A DNA stretch of 64,000 nt from Avipropionibacterium sp050157065 (lineage in GTDB: Bacteria > Actinomycetota > Actinomycetes > Propionibacteriales > Propionibacteriaceae), in assembly GCA_050157065.1 (NCBI GenBank), contig CP189573.1, one strand, 5' to 3'. Positions 1 through 7,779 of this stretch are shown here, in pieces; within the stretch, counting starts at the first letter, position 1; each line of letters begins with the position of its first letter. The translations under genes were made by a program, and so were the position numbers. The notes under the pieces are model-generated. The model was not told the origin of the DNA. It made no database searches and saw only the letters and a program-made list of their open reading frames with translations.

Positions 1-436
1 CGATGCCCGTACTGCACAGCAACAGGCCGCCGAGGGCGGCGGCGCTCACCGGCGAGGCGAGCCGCCGGGCCCGCGAGCGCAGCCCGAACCAGAGCGCGGC
101 AGCAGCGAGCCCACTGACCACGATCGCCTGCACCCGGACGACCATCTCGAACGCCACCCGGTCACCGCCGGTCGCCAGCCACGCCGGCCGGAACAGCCCT
201 TCGGTGATGAATCGGTGCATCAACGGCCGGTGGCTGAACGTCTGGCTCACCGGGTACACCGAGGTGAAGTGGGTGCCCGCCTCGTACCGGATGTCGTTGG
301 CGAGCGGAGCCGGCACGGTCAGCAGGACGGCGAGCACGAGGAGCGCGAGCACGATCCACGGGTACGGGTTCCGCCACCACTGGGCCGCCAGCTCCGCCGG
401 CGCGGGCCGAGGTCGTACGGTGTTGCTGCTGTCCAC
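1..436 (-). CDS. Polytopic membrane protein, N-terminal part (runs off the window)
   Basis: Reading leftward from a GTG at 434-436, an open frame begins VDSSNTVRPRPAPAEL and continues to the window edge for about 145 residues. It has a hydrophobic segment at about residues 25-42 (WIVLALLVLAVLLTVPAPLA) and others near 105-120 and 135-145. The soluble stretch between them, rich in aromatics and His, resembles the first extracytoplasmic loop of GT-C glycosyltransferase-like membrane proteins. That assignment is only a guess, because the diagnostic parts lie outside the window. The start lies 17 bases from the next, divergent start, and no Shine-Dalgarno is visible, so a leaderless message is possible. 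Confidence 0.6.
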   Translation of the reverse strand, partial: MDSSNTVRPRPAPAELAAQWWRNPYPWIVLALLVLAVLLTVPAPLANDIRYEAGTHFTSVYPVSQTFSHRPLMHRFITEGLFRPAWLATGGDRVAFEMVVRVQAIVVSGLAAAALWFGLRSRARRLASPVSAAALGGLLLCSTGI

Positions 437-453
437 AGCGAGAACGTACCAAC

Positions 454-2433
454 GTGGGGGAGAAGATCATCACCGAATCCAGCGAGGCCGTGGGGATGCC
501 CGGCGCAGTGCAGTGGCGAGCCGGAGCGACCTGGCTGGTGCGGTTCGACGGCGAGGCGACGCCCACCCTCGACCTCGCGGCCGACGAACTCGCCACCTTT
601 GCGCGGACGAGTTGCGGGGTGCGGGTGGTGCGTGAGCCGGCGGCCGCCGGCGCCGGCGTGGCGGGGACGATCCGGTTCGGTCAGGCCGACATCCCCGGGT
701 ACCGGGTCGACGTGGGTACGGGTGAGTCGGGTCCGGGTGAGGTCACGTTCTGCGGGGCGAACGCGGTCAGCATCCTGTACGCGGTGTACGCCTTCGCCGA
801 GGAGCACCTGGGGTACTGCTTCTTCGAGCCGGGTCGTGATCGGTGCCACCCGGTCGGTGACGTGGCCTGGCCGGCCGGCACCGTCACCTCCGGTGCGCCC
901 GTGCTGCGGTCCCGGGGCTTCATCCAGGAGTACCCACCGGACGCGCGGAGCCGGCAGCTGGCCGACTGGATGGCTCGCAACCGGATGAACCAGCTGCTGA
1001 CGTGGATGGAGCACTACGACCAGTACGACCCGGAGCTGATCGACCACTTCGCCGTCCGGGGCGTCGAGATCGAGTCCGGCCACCACAACTTCGAGTACCT
1101 GGTCCCGCTCGCCGAGCACTACGACGAGCACCCCGAGTACTTCGCCGAGATCGGTGGCCACCGGGTGGGTCCCGACAGTGGTGACGAGAAGCTGTTGCTG
1201 TCGAAGCAGATCTGCGCCACCAACCCCGACGTACGGCAGCTGCTCGCCGAGCAACTTCTCGGCTACGCCGCCGAGCACCCCGAGGTGACGACCCTGTCGT
1301 TGGTGCCCAACGACGGCTTCGGATGGTGTGAGTGCGAGGCCTGTACGGCGTTGGTGGGCGATCAGGTGCCGGGTCGCTGGGAGACCGTCGCCGCCCACGT
1401 CCACCAGTCCCAGGGTCTCTACCACGACCTCGTGTCCGACGTCGCCGATCGGGTCACCCGGCAGCGGCCCGACCTCAAGATCAGCTTCTTCGCCTACGTC
1501 AACTACCTGTACCCCGCACCCGGGTTCGTGGTGGACGAGCGGCTGATCGCGTACGTGGCGTTCTACTGGCGCTGCATCAACCACGACCTGGGCGACGCCG
1601 GGTGTCCGACCAACGCCGCGTACGTGGCGGCGCTGGCCGAGTGGGGTGCCGCCGACCGGGGTGGGCAGGTGAACGTCTACGAGTACTACATGGGCGTCAA
1701 CCTGTACCTGTCGCTGCCGATGGTCCACCACACGCGGCTGGCCGATGAGGTGCAGCTGATCACCGAGCGGGGTGGCGACGGGGTGCTGACCCAGTTCTCC
1801 CTCGACCACTGGGCGGCGTACGGACTCAACTACTACGCGTTCGCCCGCGCCGCGTGGGGCGAGAGCGCCGACGAGGTGCTCCCACGTTGGTCGGACCACC
1901 TGTTCGGCCGGGGTGGCGGTGCGACGGCCGCCGCGGACTTCCTGTCCGCACTGGACACCCTGCAGCGCGATCCGGCCGGGGAGCCCGACCGGGGTGGTGT
2001 CGGCTGTCTGGTCCCGGTGCCGAAGTTGCTGCTGGGCCAGCGGAGCCGCAGCGCGTTCGACCGGGTGCTGGCGGCGGCGGAACGGCTGGCGGAGCGGTGT
2101 CCCGACGAGCCACTCGCCACGGCCTGGGCGGCGTGGGCGCGCTATCTCGTCCGGCTCAAGGACGCCTTCGACGCCAACGCCGCCGGAGTGCCGGCCGGTG
2201 ACCGACTGCGCGAGCTCCTCGCCACCGTCGAGCGTGACGCCGCGGCCGGACACCACTACGCGGTCGCCGCGAAGGTCGACCACCTCTTCGGCAGTTGGCT
2301 GCGCAGTGAGGCCGCCGGTGAGCGCTGGGGACACTCCGGCATCGACTGGGAGGACCGCTACGTCGAGCGGCGGGAGGCGGAGATGGTCACCGCCCGGACG
2401 GCGGGCCGGACCGCTGCTCGTACGGCCGACTGA
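454..2433 (+). CDS. DUF4838-type glycoside hydrolase-like protein
   Basis: 659 residues from GTG 454; an internal ATG at 496 is an alternative start. The N-terminal third (to about residue 130) looks like the alpha-glucuronidase/hexosaminidase-type N-terminal fold, with LAADELATFARTSCG and AVYAFAEEHLGYCFFEPG. The middle carries the DUF4838 signature: HPEYFAEIGGHR near 230, then NDGFGWCECEACTAL with Cys292-x-Cys294-x2-Cys297. DUF4838 proteins are usually linked to carbohydrate active enzymes and often exported, but I see no signal peptide here, so this one is probably cytoplasmic. Substrate unknown. It stands alone before the ribosomal operon and is not obviously cotranscribed with it. Confidence 0.8.
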   Translation: MGEKIITESSEAVGMPGAVQWRAGATWLVRFDGEATPTLDLAADELATFARTSCGVRVVREPAAAGAGVAGTIRFGQADIPGYRVDVGTGESGPGEVTFCGANAVSILYAVYAFAEEHLGYCFFEPGRDRCHPVGDVAWPAGTVTSGAPVLRSRGFIQEYPPDARSRQLADWMARNRMNQLLTWMEHYDQYDPELIDHFAVRGVEIESGHHNFEYLVPLAEHYDEHPEYFAEIGGHRVGPDSGDEKLLLSKQICATNPDVRQLLAEQLLGYAAEHPEVTTLSLVPNDGFGWCECEACTALVGDQVPGRWETVAAHVHQSQGLYHDLVSDVADRVTRQRPDLKISFFAYVNYLYPAPGFVVDERLIAYVAFYWRCINHDLGDAGCPTNAAYVAALAEWGAADRGGQVNVYEYYMGVNLYLSLPMVHHTRLADEVQLITERGGDGVLTQFSLDHWAAYGLNYYAFARAAWGESADEVLPRWSDHLFGRGGGATAAADFLSALDTLQRDPAGEPDRGGVGCLVPVPKLLLGQRSRSAFDRVLAAAERLAERCPDEPLATAWAAWARYLVRLKDAFDANAAGVPAGDRLRELLATVERDAAAGHHYAVAAKVDHLFGSWLRSEAAGERWGHSGIDWEDRYVERREAEMVTARTAGRTAARTAD

Positions 2434-2460
2434 GGTTTCTCCCCGTACGGTCCGGTGCGG

Positions 2461-2565
2461 TAGGGTGTCACTTCGGTCGAGCGCTCCCGCGCCCGGCCAG
2501 GCATAACGCCCTCCTGCCCCAGGGACGTCCTGGGGCCGCAGAGACCAGAGGAGGTGGAGTTGCGT
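2461..2565 (+). promoter_or_regulatory. rpsF promoter/leader with hairpin
   Basis: TAGGGT at 2461-2466 is a plausible -10 box. The roughly 90-base leader has a perfect 8-bp stem (GCCCCAGG at 2516-2523 with CCTGGGGC at 2529-2536, loop GACGT) followed directly by CCG, then the strong ribosome binding site GAGGAGGTGG at 2549-2558. rpsF leaders of many bacteria bind the S6:S18 complex through a CCG-containing structure. This hairpin is in the right place, but its match to that motif has not been established. Confidence 0.35.
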
Positions 2566-2856
2566 ATGCGCAAGTACGAAGTCATGGTCATCATCGATCC
2601 CGACATCGACGACCGCCAGGTGCAGCCCACGATCGATCAGCACCTGAAGACGGTCACGAACGACGGCGGAACCGTCGACAACGTGGACATCTGGGGTCGG
2701 CGCCGGCTGGCGTACGAGATCAACAAGAAGCCCGAAGGCATCTACGCCGTCATCGATCTCACCTGTGAGCCGAAGACGGTCAAGGAGCTCGAGCGCCTGA
2801 TGGCGATCAACGAGCAGATCGTCCGGACCAAGGTCCTGCGCCCCGACCTGCACTGA
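2566..2856 (+). CDS. rpsF: 30S ribosomal protein S6
   Basis: 96 residues, normal for S6. It begins MRKYEVMVIIDPDIDDR and carries the family block WGRRRLAYEINKKPEGIYAVIDL. The protein binds the central domain of 16S rRNA together with S18. ATG 2566 was chosen over the in-frame GTG at 2554 because GAGGAGGTGG lies 8 bases upstream and the family starts exactly at MRxYE. First gene of the rpsF-ssb-rpsR-rplI operon, typical of Actinobacteria. Confidence 0.97.
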   Translation: MRKYEVMVIIDPDIDDRQVQPTIDQHLKTVTNDGGTVDNVDIWGRRRLAYEINKKPEGIYAVIDLTCEPKTVKELERLMAINEQIVRTKVLRPDLH

Positions 2857-2861
2857 GCCCC

Positions 2862-2901
2862 CTCGTACGGGAGCCCGCTCGTACGGGACCTCCTCGTACG
2901 G
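2862..2901. repeat. Three spaced copies of CTCGTACGG
   Basis: CTCGTACGG occurs at 2862-2870, 2878-2886 and 2893-2901, spaced 16 and 15 bases, in the rpsF-ssb spacer just after the rpsF stop. The core CGTACG palindrome is very common in this window. Function unknown; near one-and-a-half helical turn spacing could suit a protein-binding array. Confidence 0.7.
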
Positions 2902-3054
2902 AAGGCTTCGTCCCCAACTCCGTGGCCGAACCGTTGCAAGCTGTCGGTGGCGGAGGGAAGACTGGGGCCCGGTCGGTGACCGGCGTCGCTGCGGCGTCCG
3001 TCGGCCGACCGGGAGCAACGGCTGGGATCCATCCACACGACAACGGAGACAGAC

Positions 3055-3630
3055 ATGGCAGGCGAAACAGTCATCACCTTGGTCGGCAACCTGACTGCCG
3101 ACCCCGAACTGCGCTTCACCCCGTCCGGGGCAGCGGTGGCCAACTTCACCGTCGCCTCGACACCGCGCACGTTCGACCGCCAGGCCAACGAGTGGCGGGA
3201 CGGTGAGGCCATGTTCCTCAACTGCGCCGTGTGGCGGCAGGCCGCCGAGAACGTGGCGGAGTCGCTGCAGAAGGGGATGCGCGTCATCGTGCAGGGGCGG
3301 CTGAAGTCGCGCTCGTTCGAGACCCGTGAGGGTGAGAAGCGCACCGTCTTCGAGGTCGACGTCGACGAGATCGGCCCGGCGTTGCGGTACGCCACGGCGA
3401 AGGTCACCAAGACCTCCGGCGGTGGCGGCGGCGGTTACTCCGGCGGCGGTGGTGGCGGTGGCTACTCCGGCGGCGGTGGCGGCGGGGGCAACTCCGGCGG
3501 CGGCCGTGGCGGGGACGACCCGTGGGGTGGTTCCGGCGGTGGCGGTGGCGGTGGCCAGCGCGGTGGGCAGTCCGACCGGGGCGGCAACGACCCGTGGGCG
3601 ACCCCGCAGAGCGACGAGCCGCCCTTCTGA
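3055..3630 (+). CDS. ssb: Single-stranded DNA-binding protein
   Basis: 191 residues. An OB-fold occupies residues 1-115 (TVITLVGNLTADPELRFTPSG, NCAVWRQAAENVAESLQKG). It is followed by a long glycine-rich linker (about 120-180) and the acidic tip DEPPF, which recruits replication and repair partners. This is the housekeeping actinobacterial SSB, placed as usual between rpsF and rpsR. ATG 3055 is preceded by GGAGACAGAC. The 198-base spacer before it holds the CTCGTACGG repeats and could contain its own promoter. The linker is coded by GGC-rich slippage-prone DNA, so its length may vary between strains. Confidence 0.97.
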   Translation: MAGETVITLVGNLTADPELRFTPSGAAVANFTVASTPRTFDRQANEWRDGEAMFLNCAVWRQAAENVAESLQKGMRVIVQGRLKSRSFETREGEKRTVFEVDVDEIGPALRYATAKVTKTSGGGGGGYSGGGGGGGYSGGGGGGGNSGGGRGGDDPWGGSGGGGGGGQRGGQSDRGGNDPWATPQSDEPPF

Positions 3631-3768
3631 TCGGAGCCGGCCGCCCCGGGCGGTCCCGGCCGACTGACAACTGAACAGACCAACAACCTCATCACGGTGG
3701 CCCACCGGGCACACCCAGGCACATTCCGATCCTTCGCAGGGGTCGGGCTCTGAAAGGAGAGCACCACA

Positions 3769-4002
3769 ATGGCCGCACCTGTACGCAAGCCCAAGAAGAA
3801 GCTCGCACCGGTCAAGTCGACCCGGGTTGGCGAGGTCGACTACAAGGACGTTCCGCTGCTGCGCAAGTTCATCTCCGAGCGTGGCAAGATCCGCGCCCGG
3901 CGGGTGACCGGACTGTCGGTCCAGGACCAGCGCCGCGTCGCGATCGCCATCAAGAACGCCCGCGAGATGGCGCTGCTGCCGTACGCCTCGACGGCACGCT
4001 GA
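3769..4002 (+). CDS. rpsR: 30S ribosomal protein S18
   Basis: 77 residues with the S18 core VDYKDVPLLRKFISERGKIRARRVTGLSVQDQRRVAIAIK split over residues 23-63. It pairs with S6 on the platform of the 30S subunit. It lacks the N-terminal Cys pair of zinc-binding paralogues, so it is the zinc-independent form. A good ribosome binding site (GAAAGGAGA, about 3755) precedes ATG 3769. Confidence 0.96.
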   Translation: MAAPVRKPKKKLAPVKSTRVGEVDYKDVPLLRKFISERGKIRARRVTGLSVQDQRRVAIAIKNAREMALLPYASTAR

Positions 4003-4019
4003 GAAGGGACGACGAGAAC

Positions 4020-4466
4020 ATGAAGCTCATCCTGACTGCTGAGGTCGACAAGCTCGGCCTGGCCGGTGACATCGTCGAGGTGAAGGACGGGTACGCCCGC
4101 AACTTCCTGCTGCCGCGTGGTTCCGCCATCCGGTGGACCAAGGGCGGCGAGGCGCAGATCGAGGGGATCAAGCGGAGCCGTGACGCCCGCCAGATCCGTG
4201 ACATCGACCACGCCAACGAGGTGCGCGAGCAGCTCGAGGGCCTCCAGGTCAAGGTTCCCGTGCGGACCGGCGAGAACGGCCGGCTGTTCGGTGCCGTCAC
4301 CGCTGCGATGATCACCGCCGCGATCAAGAAGGCCGGTGGCCCGAACGTGGACCGTCGCGTCGTCGAGATCCTCAAGCCGATCAAGAACGTCGGCACCCAC
4401 AACGTGGGCGTCTGGCTGCACGAGGCCGTGACCGCCCACTTCGACGTGGAGGTCGTGGCAGCCTGA
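4020..4466 (+). CDS. rplI: 50S ribosomal protein L9
   Basis: 148 residues. The L9 N-domain (MKLILTAEVDKLGLAGDIVEVKDGYARNFLLPRG, split here over residues 1-34) is followed by the long connecting helix and a C-domain ending with the rRNA-binding region. It lies 17 bases after rpsR in the same operon and is the last gene before a strong terminator. dnaB, which often follows rplI in other actinobacteria, is not here. Confidence 0.97.
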   Translation: MKLILTAEVDKLGLAGDIVEVKDGYARNFLLPRGSAIRWTKGGEAQIEGIKRSRDARQIRDIDHANEVREQLEGLQVKVPVRTGENGRLFGAVTAAMITAAIKKAGGPNVDRRVVEILKPIKNVGTHNVGVWLHEAVTAHFDVEVVAA

Positions 4467-4497
4467 TCGGCGAGGCCCGCCCGAAGACGTACCGCAT

Positions 4498-4537
4498 CAC
4501 CACAGCCCGTCGGACGACTGTCCGGCGGGCTGTGGTG
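4498..4537 (+). terminator. Strong hairpin ending the ribosomal operon
   Basis: Stem CACCACAGCCCGTCGGAC / GTCCGGCGGGCTGTGGTG (18 pairs with one G-U), loop GACT, followed by CTTCCCCC. It starts 31 bases after the rplI stop. Confidence 0.85.
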
Positions 4538-4568
4538 CTTCCCCCGGCCGGCGCGGCACACTGGTGGG

Positions 4569-4877
4569 GTGAGCGAAGGCGAGTTGCAGTGTCCGGCCCG
4601 GTTCGTGGTGTGCAGTGACCTGGTCGATTCGCGGGTGCTGTCCGCGCTGGCCGTCGAGCGGGTGGCCGCCACGTGGTCGTACGGCCCGGGCCCCGGCGCG
4701 CGCGTGGACGAGCGGCTGGCCGATGCCGATCAGGTGATCGCGGTGCTGGACGAACTCGCCGACCAGTTCCGGGGTGAGTGTGTCGTGGTCGCGTTGCCGG
4801 AGCAGGTGATCGCCGCGCGGTCGGCGGAGCTGGCCGAGTCGCGCGCCGACCGGCAGGTCACGGTGCTGGGTGACTGA
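4569..4877 (+). CDS. Small hypothetical protein
   Basis: 102 residues from GTG 4569, no recognised domain. The sequence looks like a small soluble alpha/beta protein (FVVCSDLVDSRVLSALAVERV, ECVVVALPEQVIAARSAELAE). It overlaps the next gene by 8 bases (stop TGA 4875-4877, next GTG at 4870), so the two are probably translationally coupled. It begins 31 bases beyond the ribosomal terminator, so it probably has its own promoter. Function unknown. Confidence 0.55.
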   Translation: MSEGELQCPARFVVCSDLVDSRVLSALAVERVAATWSYGPGPGARVDERLADADQVIAVLDELADQFRGECVVVALPEQVIAARSAELAESRADRQVTVLGD

Positions 4878-5460
4878 CCGACCGACACGCGTCGCGGTGG
4901 TGCCGAACCAGCGGCGGGCCCGATGCCAACTGGTCGGGTTCGGTGTCGCGCTGCTGCTGATGTTGGGCACGCTGGGACTCGGGGTGTGGATCGCCGTCGG
5001 CGCGGCGCAGCTGTCGGCCGGCAGTGGCGGCTGGGTCGCCGTCGGGCTGGGCGTCGTGATCGGCCTGGTCGGACTGGCCGCCACCATCAGTGCGGTCGAG
5101 GTCCTGCGCCAGGTGGGCGCCGGGCTCACCGGTGACCCGGTGTTCGTGGTCGACGACACCGGCTTCCACGGCCGGAAGGGCCTCACCACGCCGTGGTCGG
5201 AGGTCACCGGGATCAGGGTCGTCGACGACGGGGCGGCGCCGCGGGCCCGCCACCAGCACACGAAGTCGTTCCTCGACCGGACCGCCGGCACCGGGCTCGG
5301 GATGCGTGACGGGACGCGCCGGGTCCGGGTGTCGCGCGCCGCGGGCCACGACCACACGTACGACCTCACGCTGGCGGTCGCCCCGCACGACTTCGCACCG
5401 GTCGCCGAGGCCGTACGGGCCCACGCCCGGTCCCGCGGGGTGCCGTGCACGGGCAGCTGA
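4870..5460 (+). CDS. Two-helix membrane protein with PH-like C-terminal part
   Basis: 196 residues from GTG 4870. Two hydrophobic helices lie at about 22-47 (LVGFGVALLLMLGTLGL) and 55-80 (WVAVGLGVVIGLVGLAATI). A soluble half follows with the pattern GDPVFVVDDTGFHGRKGLTTPWSEVTGIRV, the usual look of bacterial PH-domain membrane proteins, where the first strand reads 'vDd.Gl...g...pWs.I..v'. No enzyme motif. Overlap with the upstream small gene suggests a two-gene unit. The PH-like reading is inferred from pattern only. Confidence 0.65.
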   Translation: MTDRPTRVAVVPNQRRARCQLVGFGVALLLMLGTLGLGVWIAVGAAQLSAGSGGWVAVGLGVVIGLVGLAATISAVEVLRQVGAGLTGDPVFVVDDTGFHGRKGLTTPWSEVTGIRVVDDGAAPRARHQHTKSFLDRTAGTGLGMRDGTRRVRVSRAAGHDHTYDLTLAVAPHDFAPVAEAVRAHARSRGVPCTGS

Positions 5461-5519
5461 GCCGTGGTCGGACGTTGAGACCAGCTGAGGGTTTCCGCGG
5501 ACTGGGCAACGATGAGGGC

Positions 5520-6833
5520 GTGACTTCTGACGCGACGCCAGCGCCCTTTCCCGAACGAGCCCCCGGCCAGCAGTCGGTCGCCGACCTGGCCTTCGAGCCC
5601 CGGGCCGAGGTCCGGATCGGCCTGATCGGGGCGGGGGCCCGGCAGACCAGCCTGGTCAACAGCCTCGTACCGGTGCCGAACTCGACGGTGGTGGCGATCG
5701 CCGACAGCAGCGCCGAGGCGATGGTCCCGATCACCGACCTGCTCGCCGAGCGGGGGCAGCCGGCCCCCGACACCCACGCCGGCGACGACGCCACCGCACA
5801 GCTGTTGGCCCGCGACGACGTCGACCTGGTGATGATCGCGACCCCGTGGACCTCGCATGCACCGCTCGCCGTGCAGGCGATGAAGGCGGGCAAGCACGTG
5901 GCCGTGGAGGTGCCCGCCGCCGTCACGCTGCAGGAGTGCTGGGACCTGGTGAACAGCTCCGAGCAGACCCAGCGGCACTGCGTGATCCTGGAGAACTGCT
6001 GCTACGGCCGCAACGAGTTGTTGGCCCTGCAGTTGGTCCGGGCCGGGGCACTGGGGCAGTTGCTGCACGCCGAGGCCTCCTACACCCACGACCTGCGCAA
6101 GATGTTGATGGAGACCAAGTCGTGGCGGCGGCAGGCCCACATCGACCACGACGGCAACCTGTACCCGACCCACGGGCTCGGCCCGGTGGCGGCGTACTTC
6201 GGGATCAACCGCGGGGATCGGTTCACCCGGCTGGTGTCGATGGGCTCACCGAGCCTGGGGTTGCAGGAGTTCCGTGCCGCGACCGTACCGGCGGGCGATC
6301 CACGCCACGACGAGGTCTACCGGGCCGCCGACATCAACACCTCGCTGCTGCAGACCGAGCAGGGCCGCAGCATCGTGCTGCAGCACCAGGTCGTCGGGCC
6401 CCGGCCGTACGACCGCCGCAACCAGGTGGTGGGCACGAACGGCATCTTCACCGACTACCCGCCGCGGGTCTTCCTGGAGCAGGACCCAACCCTGGAAGGG
6501 ATCCAGGGGGATCAGGGCGACGGTGAGTCTGGTCACGGCGAGTACCGCGAGATCGACCCGTACCTGCCCGAGTTCGAACACCCGCTGTGGCGGGCCGAGG
6601 GTGAGGCGGCTCTGGCCAGCGGCGGCCACGGCGGCATGGACTACCTGATGTTGCTGCGGCTGGTGCAGACGATGACCGAGGGAACCGTGCCCGACATGGA
6701 CGTCTACGACGCGGCCGCCTGGTCCGCGCCGGGGGCTCTCAGTGAGGAGTCGGTGGTCGGCGGCAACGTCCCGGTCGAGTTCCCCGACTTCACCCGTGGC
6801 GACTGGGCCCGCAACCGTACCGGCATGCCCTGA
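5520..6833 (+). CDS. GH109-like Gfo/Idh/MocA oxidoreductase
   Basis: 437 residues from GTG 5520. The N-terminal Rossmann fold starts EVRIGLIGAGARQTSLV (about residues 35-50). It carries VEVPAA instead of the usual EKP of ordinary Gfo/Idh/MocA enzymes, and the stretch ENCCYGRNELLALQL ... AEASYTHDLR. Both are typical of the NAD-dependent glycosidase family GH109 (alpha-N-acetylgalactosaminidase type). Characterised GH109 proteins often carry a Tat signal; none is seen here, so a cytoplasmic location is likely. An upstream extension to ATG 5445 is open but overlaps the previous gene and lacks family similarity. Exact substrate unknown. Confidence 0.8.
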   Translation: MTSDATPAPFPERAPGQQSVADLAFEPRAEVRIGLIGAGARQTSLVNSLVPVPNSTVVAIADSSAEAMVPITDLLAERGQPAPDTHAGDDATAQLLARDDVDLVMIATPWTSHAPLAVQAMKAGKHVAVEVPAAVTLQECWDLVNSSEQTQRHCVILENCCYGRNELLALQLVRAGALGQLLHAEASYTHDLRKMLMETKSWRRQAHIDHDGNLYPTHGLGPVAAYFGINRGDRFTRLVSMGSPSLGLQEFRAATVPAGDPRHDEVYRAADINTSLLQTEQGRSIVLQHQVVGPRPYDRRNQVVGTNGIFTDYPPRVFLEQDPTLEGIQGDQGDGESGHGEYREIDPYLPEFEHPLWRAEGEAALASGGHGGMDYLMLLRLVQTMTEGTVPDMDVYDAAAWSAPGALSEESVVGGNVPVEFPDFTRGDWARNRTGMP

Positions 6834-6877
6834 CCTTCCTGGCCGGTACGTCTCCGGTGCTTGTCGAGGGCCCCACG

Positions 6878-7001
6878 CACTTCGAGTGGGCACTTGGCGA
6901 GGCGCCGCCACATCGAGAGGGCAGTCGGAGAGGGCCCGCCACTTCGAGAGGGCACTTGGCGAGGGCCCGCCACATCGAGAGGGCAGTCGGAGAGGCGAAT
7001 C
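6878..7001. repeat. Four tandem 31-bp repeats, alternating A/B types
   Basis: Units at 6878-6908, 6909-6939, 6940-6970 and 6971-7001. All start CAC(T/A)TCGAG(A/T)GGGCA. Units 1 and 3 continue CTTGGCGAG and units 2 and 4 continue GTCGGAGAG, so the true period may be 62 bp. They fill the start of the 394-base gene-free stretch 6834-7227. No spacers, hence not CRISPR. An inverted repeat CGTACCGGC/GCCGGTACG (6816-6824/6842-6850) brackets the preceding stop codon. Confidence 0.9.
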
Positions 7002-7076
7002 GACACTGGAGACCTCTCCTACCGCCCGCTCGGTGCGGGACCGCGAGCCCGAGTCGTGACCCTGGCCCGTCGGGGC

Positions 7077-7151
7077 CGTGCGAACGGGCGCTACAGCGAC
7101 ACAGCTGGACGCATGTGTCGCGTGTGTCGCTCAGACGCCCTTCTTTACGAG
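7077..7151. repeat. Palindromic intergenic element, copy 1
   Basis: Imperfect inverted repeat. The left arm is GGGCGCTACAGCGACACAGC from 7086; the right arm, read on the other strand, is GGGCGTCTGAGCGACACACG, with outer ends CGTGCGAACGGGCG and CTCGTAAAGAAGGGCG. The sequence is closely related to copies at 11447, 17550, 19021, 20463 and 52174. It lies between the GH109-like gene and the VOC gene (both +). Its right flank TTCTTTACGAG is identical to that of copy 2. Confidence 0.85.
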
Positions 7152-7227
7152 GGACCAACCATTTCCCGGTCCACATGACCCCCTGCGAGCTTCCGGACAG
7201 GAAACGGCCGCATCGCCTCGTACGGTC

Positions 7228-7662
7228 ATGATCATGACGTACACGATGCAGGTCACCGTCGATTCCGCAGCACCCCACCAACTGGCCGAGTGGTGGGCCG
7301 ACATCCTCGGCTGGGAGGTCGAACCGTCCGACGAGGAGTTCATCCGGTCCATGATCGACCAAGGCTTCGCCGACGAGGCCGACACCATGGTCCACAACGG
7401 CGTCCTGGTGTGGCGGGCGGGTCAGGCCATCCGACACCCCGAGGCACTGACCGGAGCGCCACGACTGCTGTTCCAACTGTCGTCAGATCCCAAGCAGGGA
7501 AAGAATCGGGTGCACCTCGACCTCCGCGGTGAGGAGCCGGTGCCCGACGACGAACGGCAGCGGATCCTGGCCGCCGGCGCGACCGAGCTGTGGTCGGCCG
7601 AGCAGGGGCCGCACCGGTGGACGACCTACGCCGACCCGGAGGGCAACGAGTTCTGTCTCTGA
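7228..7662 (+). CDS. VOC (glyoxalase-like) family protein
   Basis: 144 residues with the start of a betaalphabetabetabeta module (MQVTVDSAAPHQLAEWWADILGW) and the typical close RWTTYADPEGNEFCL. Members bind a metal or act as small-molecule binding or lyase proteins; the actual substrate cannot be told. ATG 7228 or ATG 7234 could start it (MIMTYT), and no strong ribosome binding site separates them. Oddity: the last codons and stop lie inside the first unit of a 33-bp tandem repeat that continues downstream, so the 3' end seems to have been duplicated. Confidence 0.8.
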   Translation: MIMTYTMQVTVDSAAPHQLAEWWADILGWEVEPSDEEFIRSMIDQGFADEADTMVHNGVLVWRAGQAIRHPEALTGAPRLLFQLSSDPKQGKNRVHLDLRGEEPVPDDERQRILAAGATELWSAEQGPHRWTTYADPEGNEFCL

Positions 7663-7779
7663 CCTGGGCCCGCGGCGAGCAAGGTCTGTCTCCGACCTGG
7701 GCCCGCGGCGATCGAGATCTGCCTCTGACCTGCGCCCGGGTCGATCGAGGTCTGCCGGCGGACGTGGGCTCGGGCGGGC
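7652..7779. repeat. Tandem 33-bp repeats overlapping the end of the VOC gene
   Basis: Units begin TCTGYCTC(T/C)GACCTG at 7652, 7685 and 7718, with a degenerate fourth at 7751 (TCTGCCGGCGGACGTGGG). Unit 1 contains the stop codon of the VOC gene (TGTCTCTGA). The array fills the whole spacer to the convergent MATE gene. Confidence 0.88.

Noticed and set aside
3420..3590. Gly-rich region of ssb as a separate repeat element
   Set aside because: It is the normal flexible linker of actinobacterial SSB, coded by GGC/GGT runs.
319..3714. A very long open frame (over 1100 codons) on the minus strand
   Set aside because: It is antisense to DUF4838, rpsF and ssb. It arises from GC-rich third positions, and its translation (Pro/Arg/Gly/Val runs) has no domain.
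6878..7001. CRISPR array
   Set aside because: Direct repeats are contiguous with no unique spacers, and no cas genes are near.
7077..7151. Small conserved peptide genes across the palindromes (ATATQLDVSSTCVAVAP-like frames)
   Set aside because: The similarity comes from the DNA palindrome itself. Frames lack consistent starts, ribosome binding sites and stops, and run in either direction.
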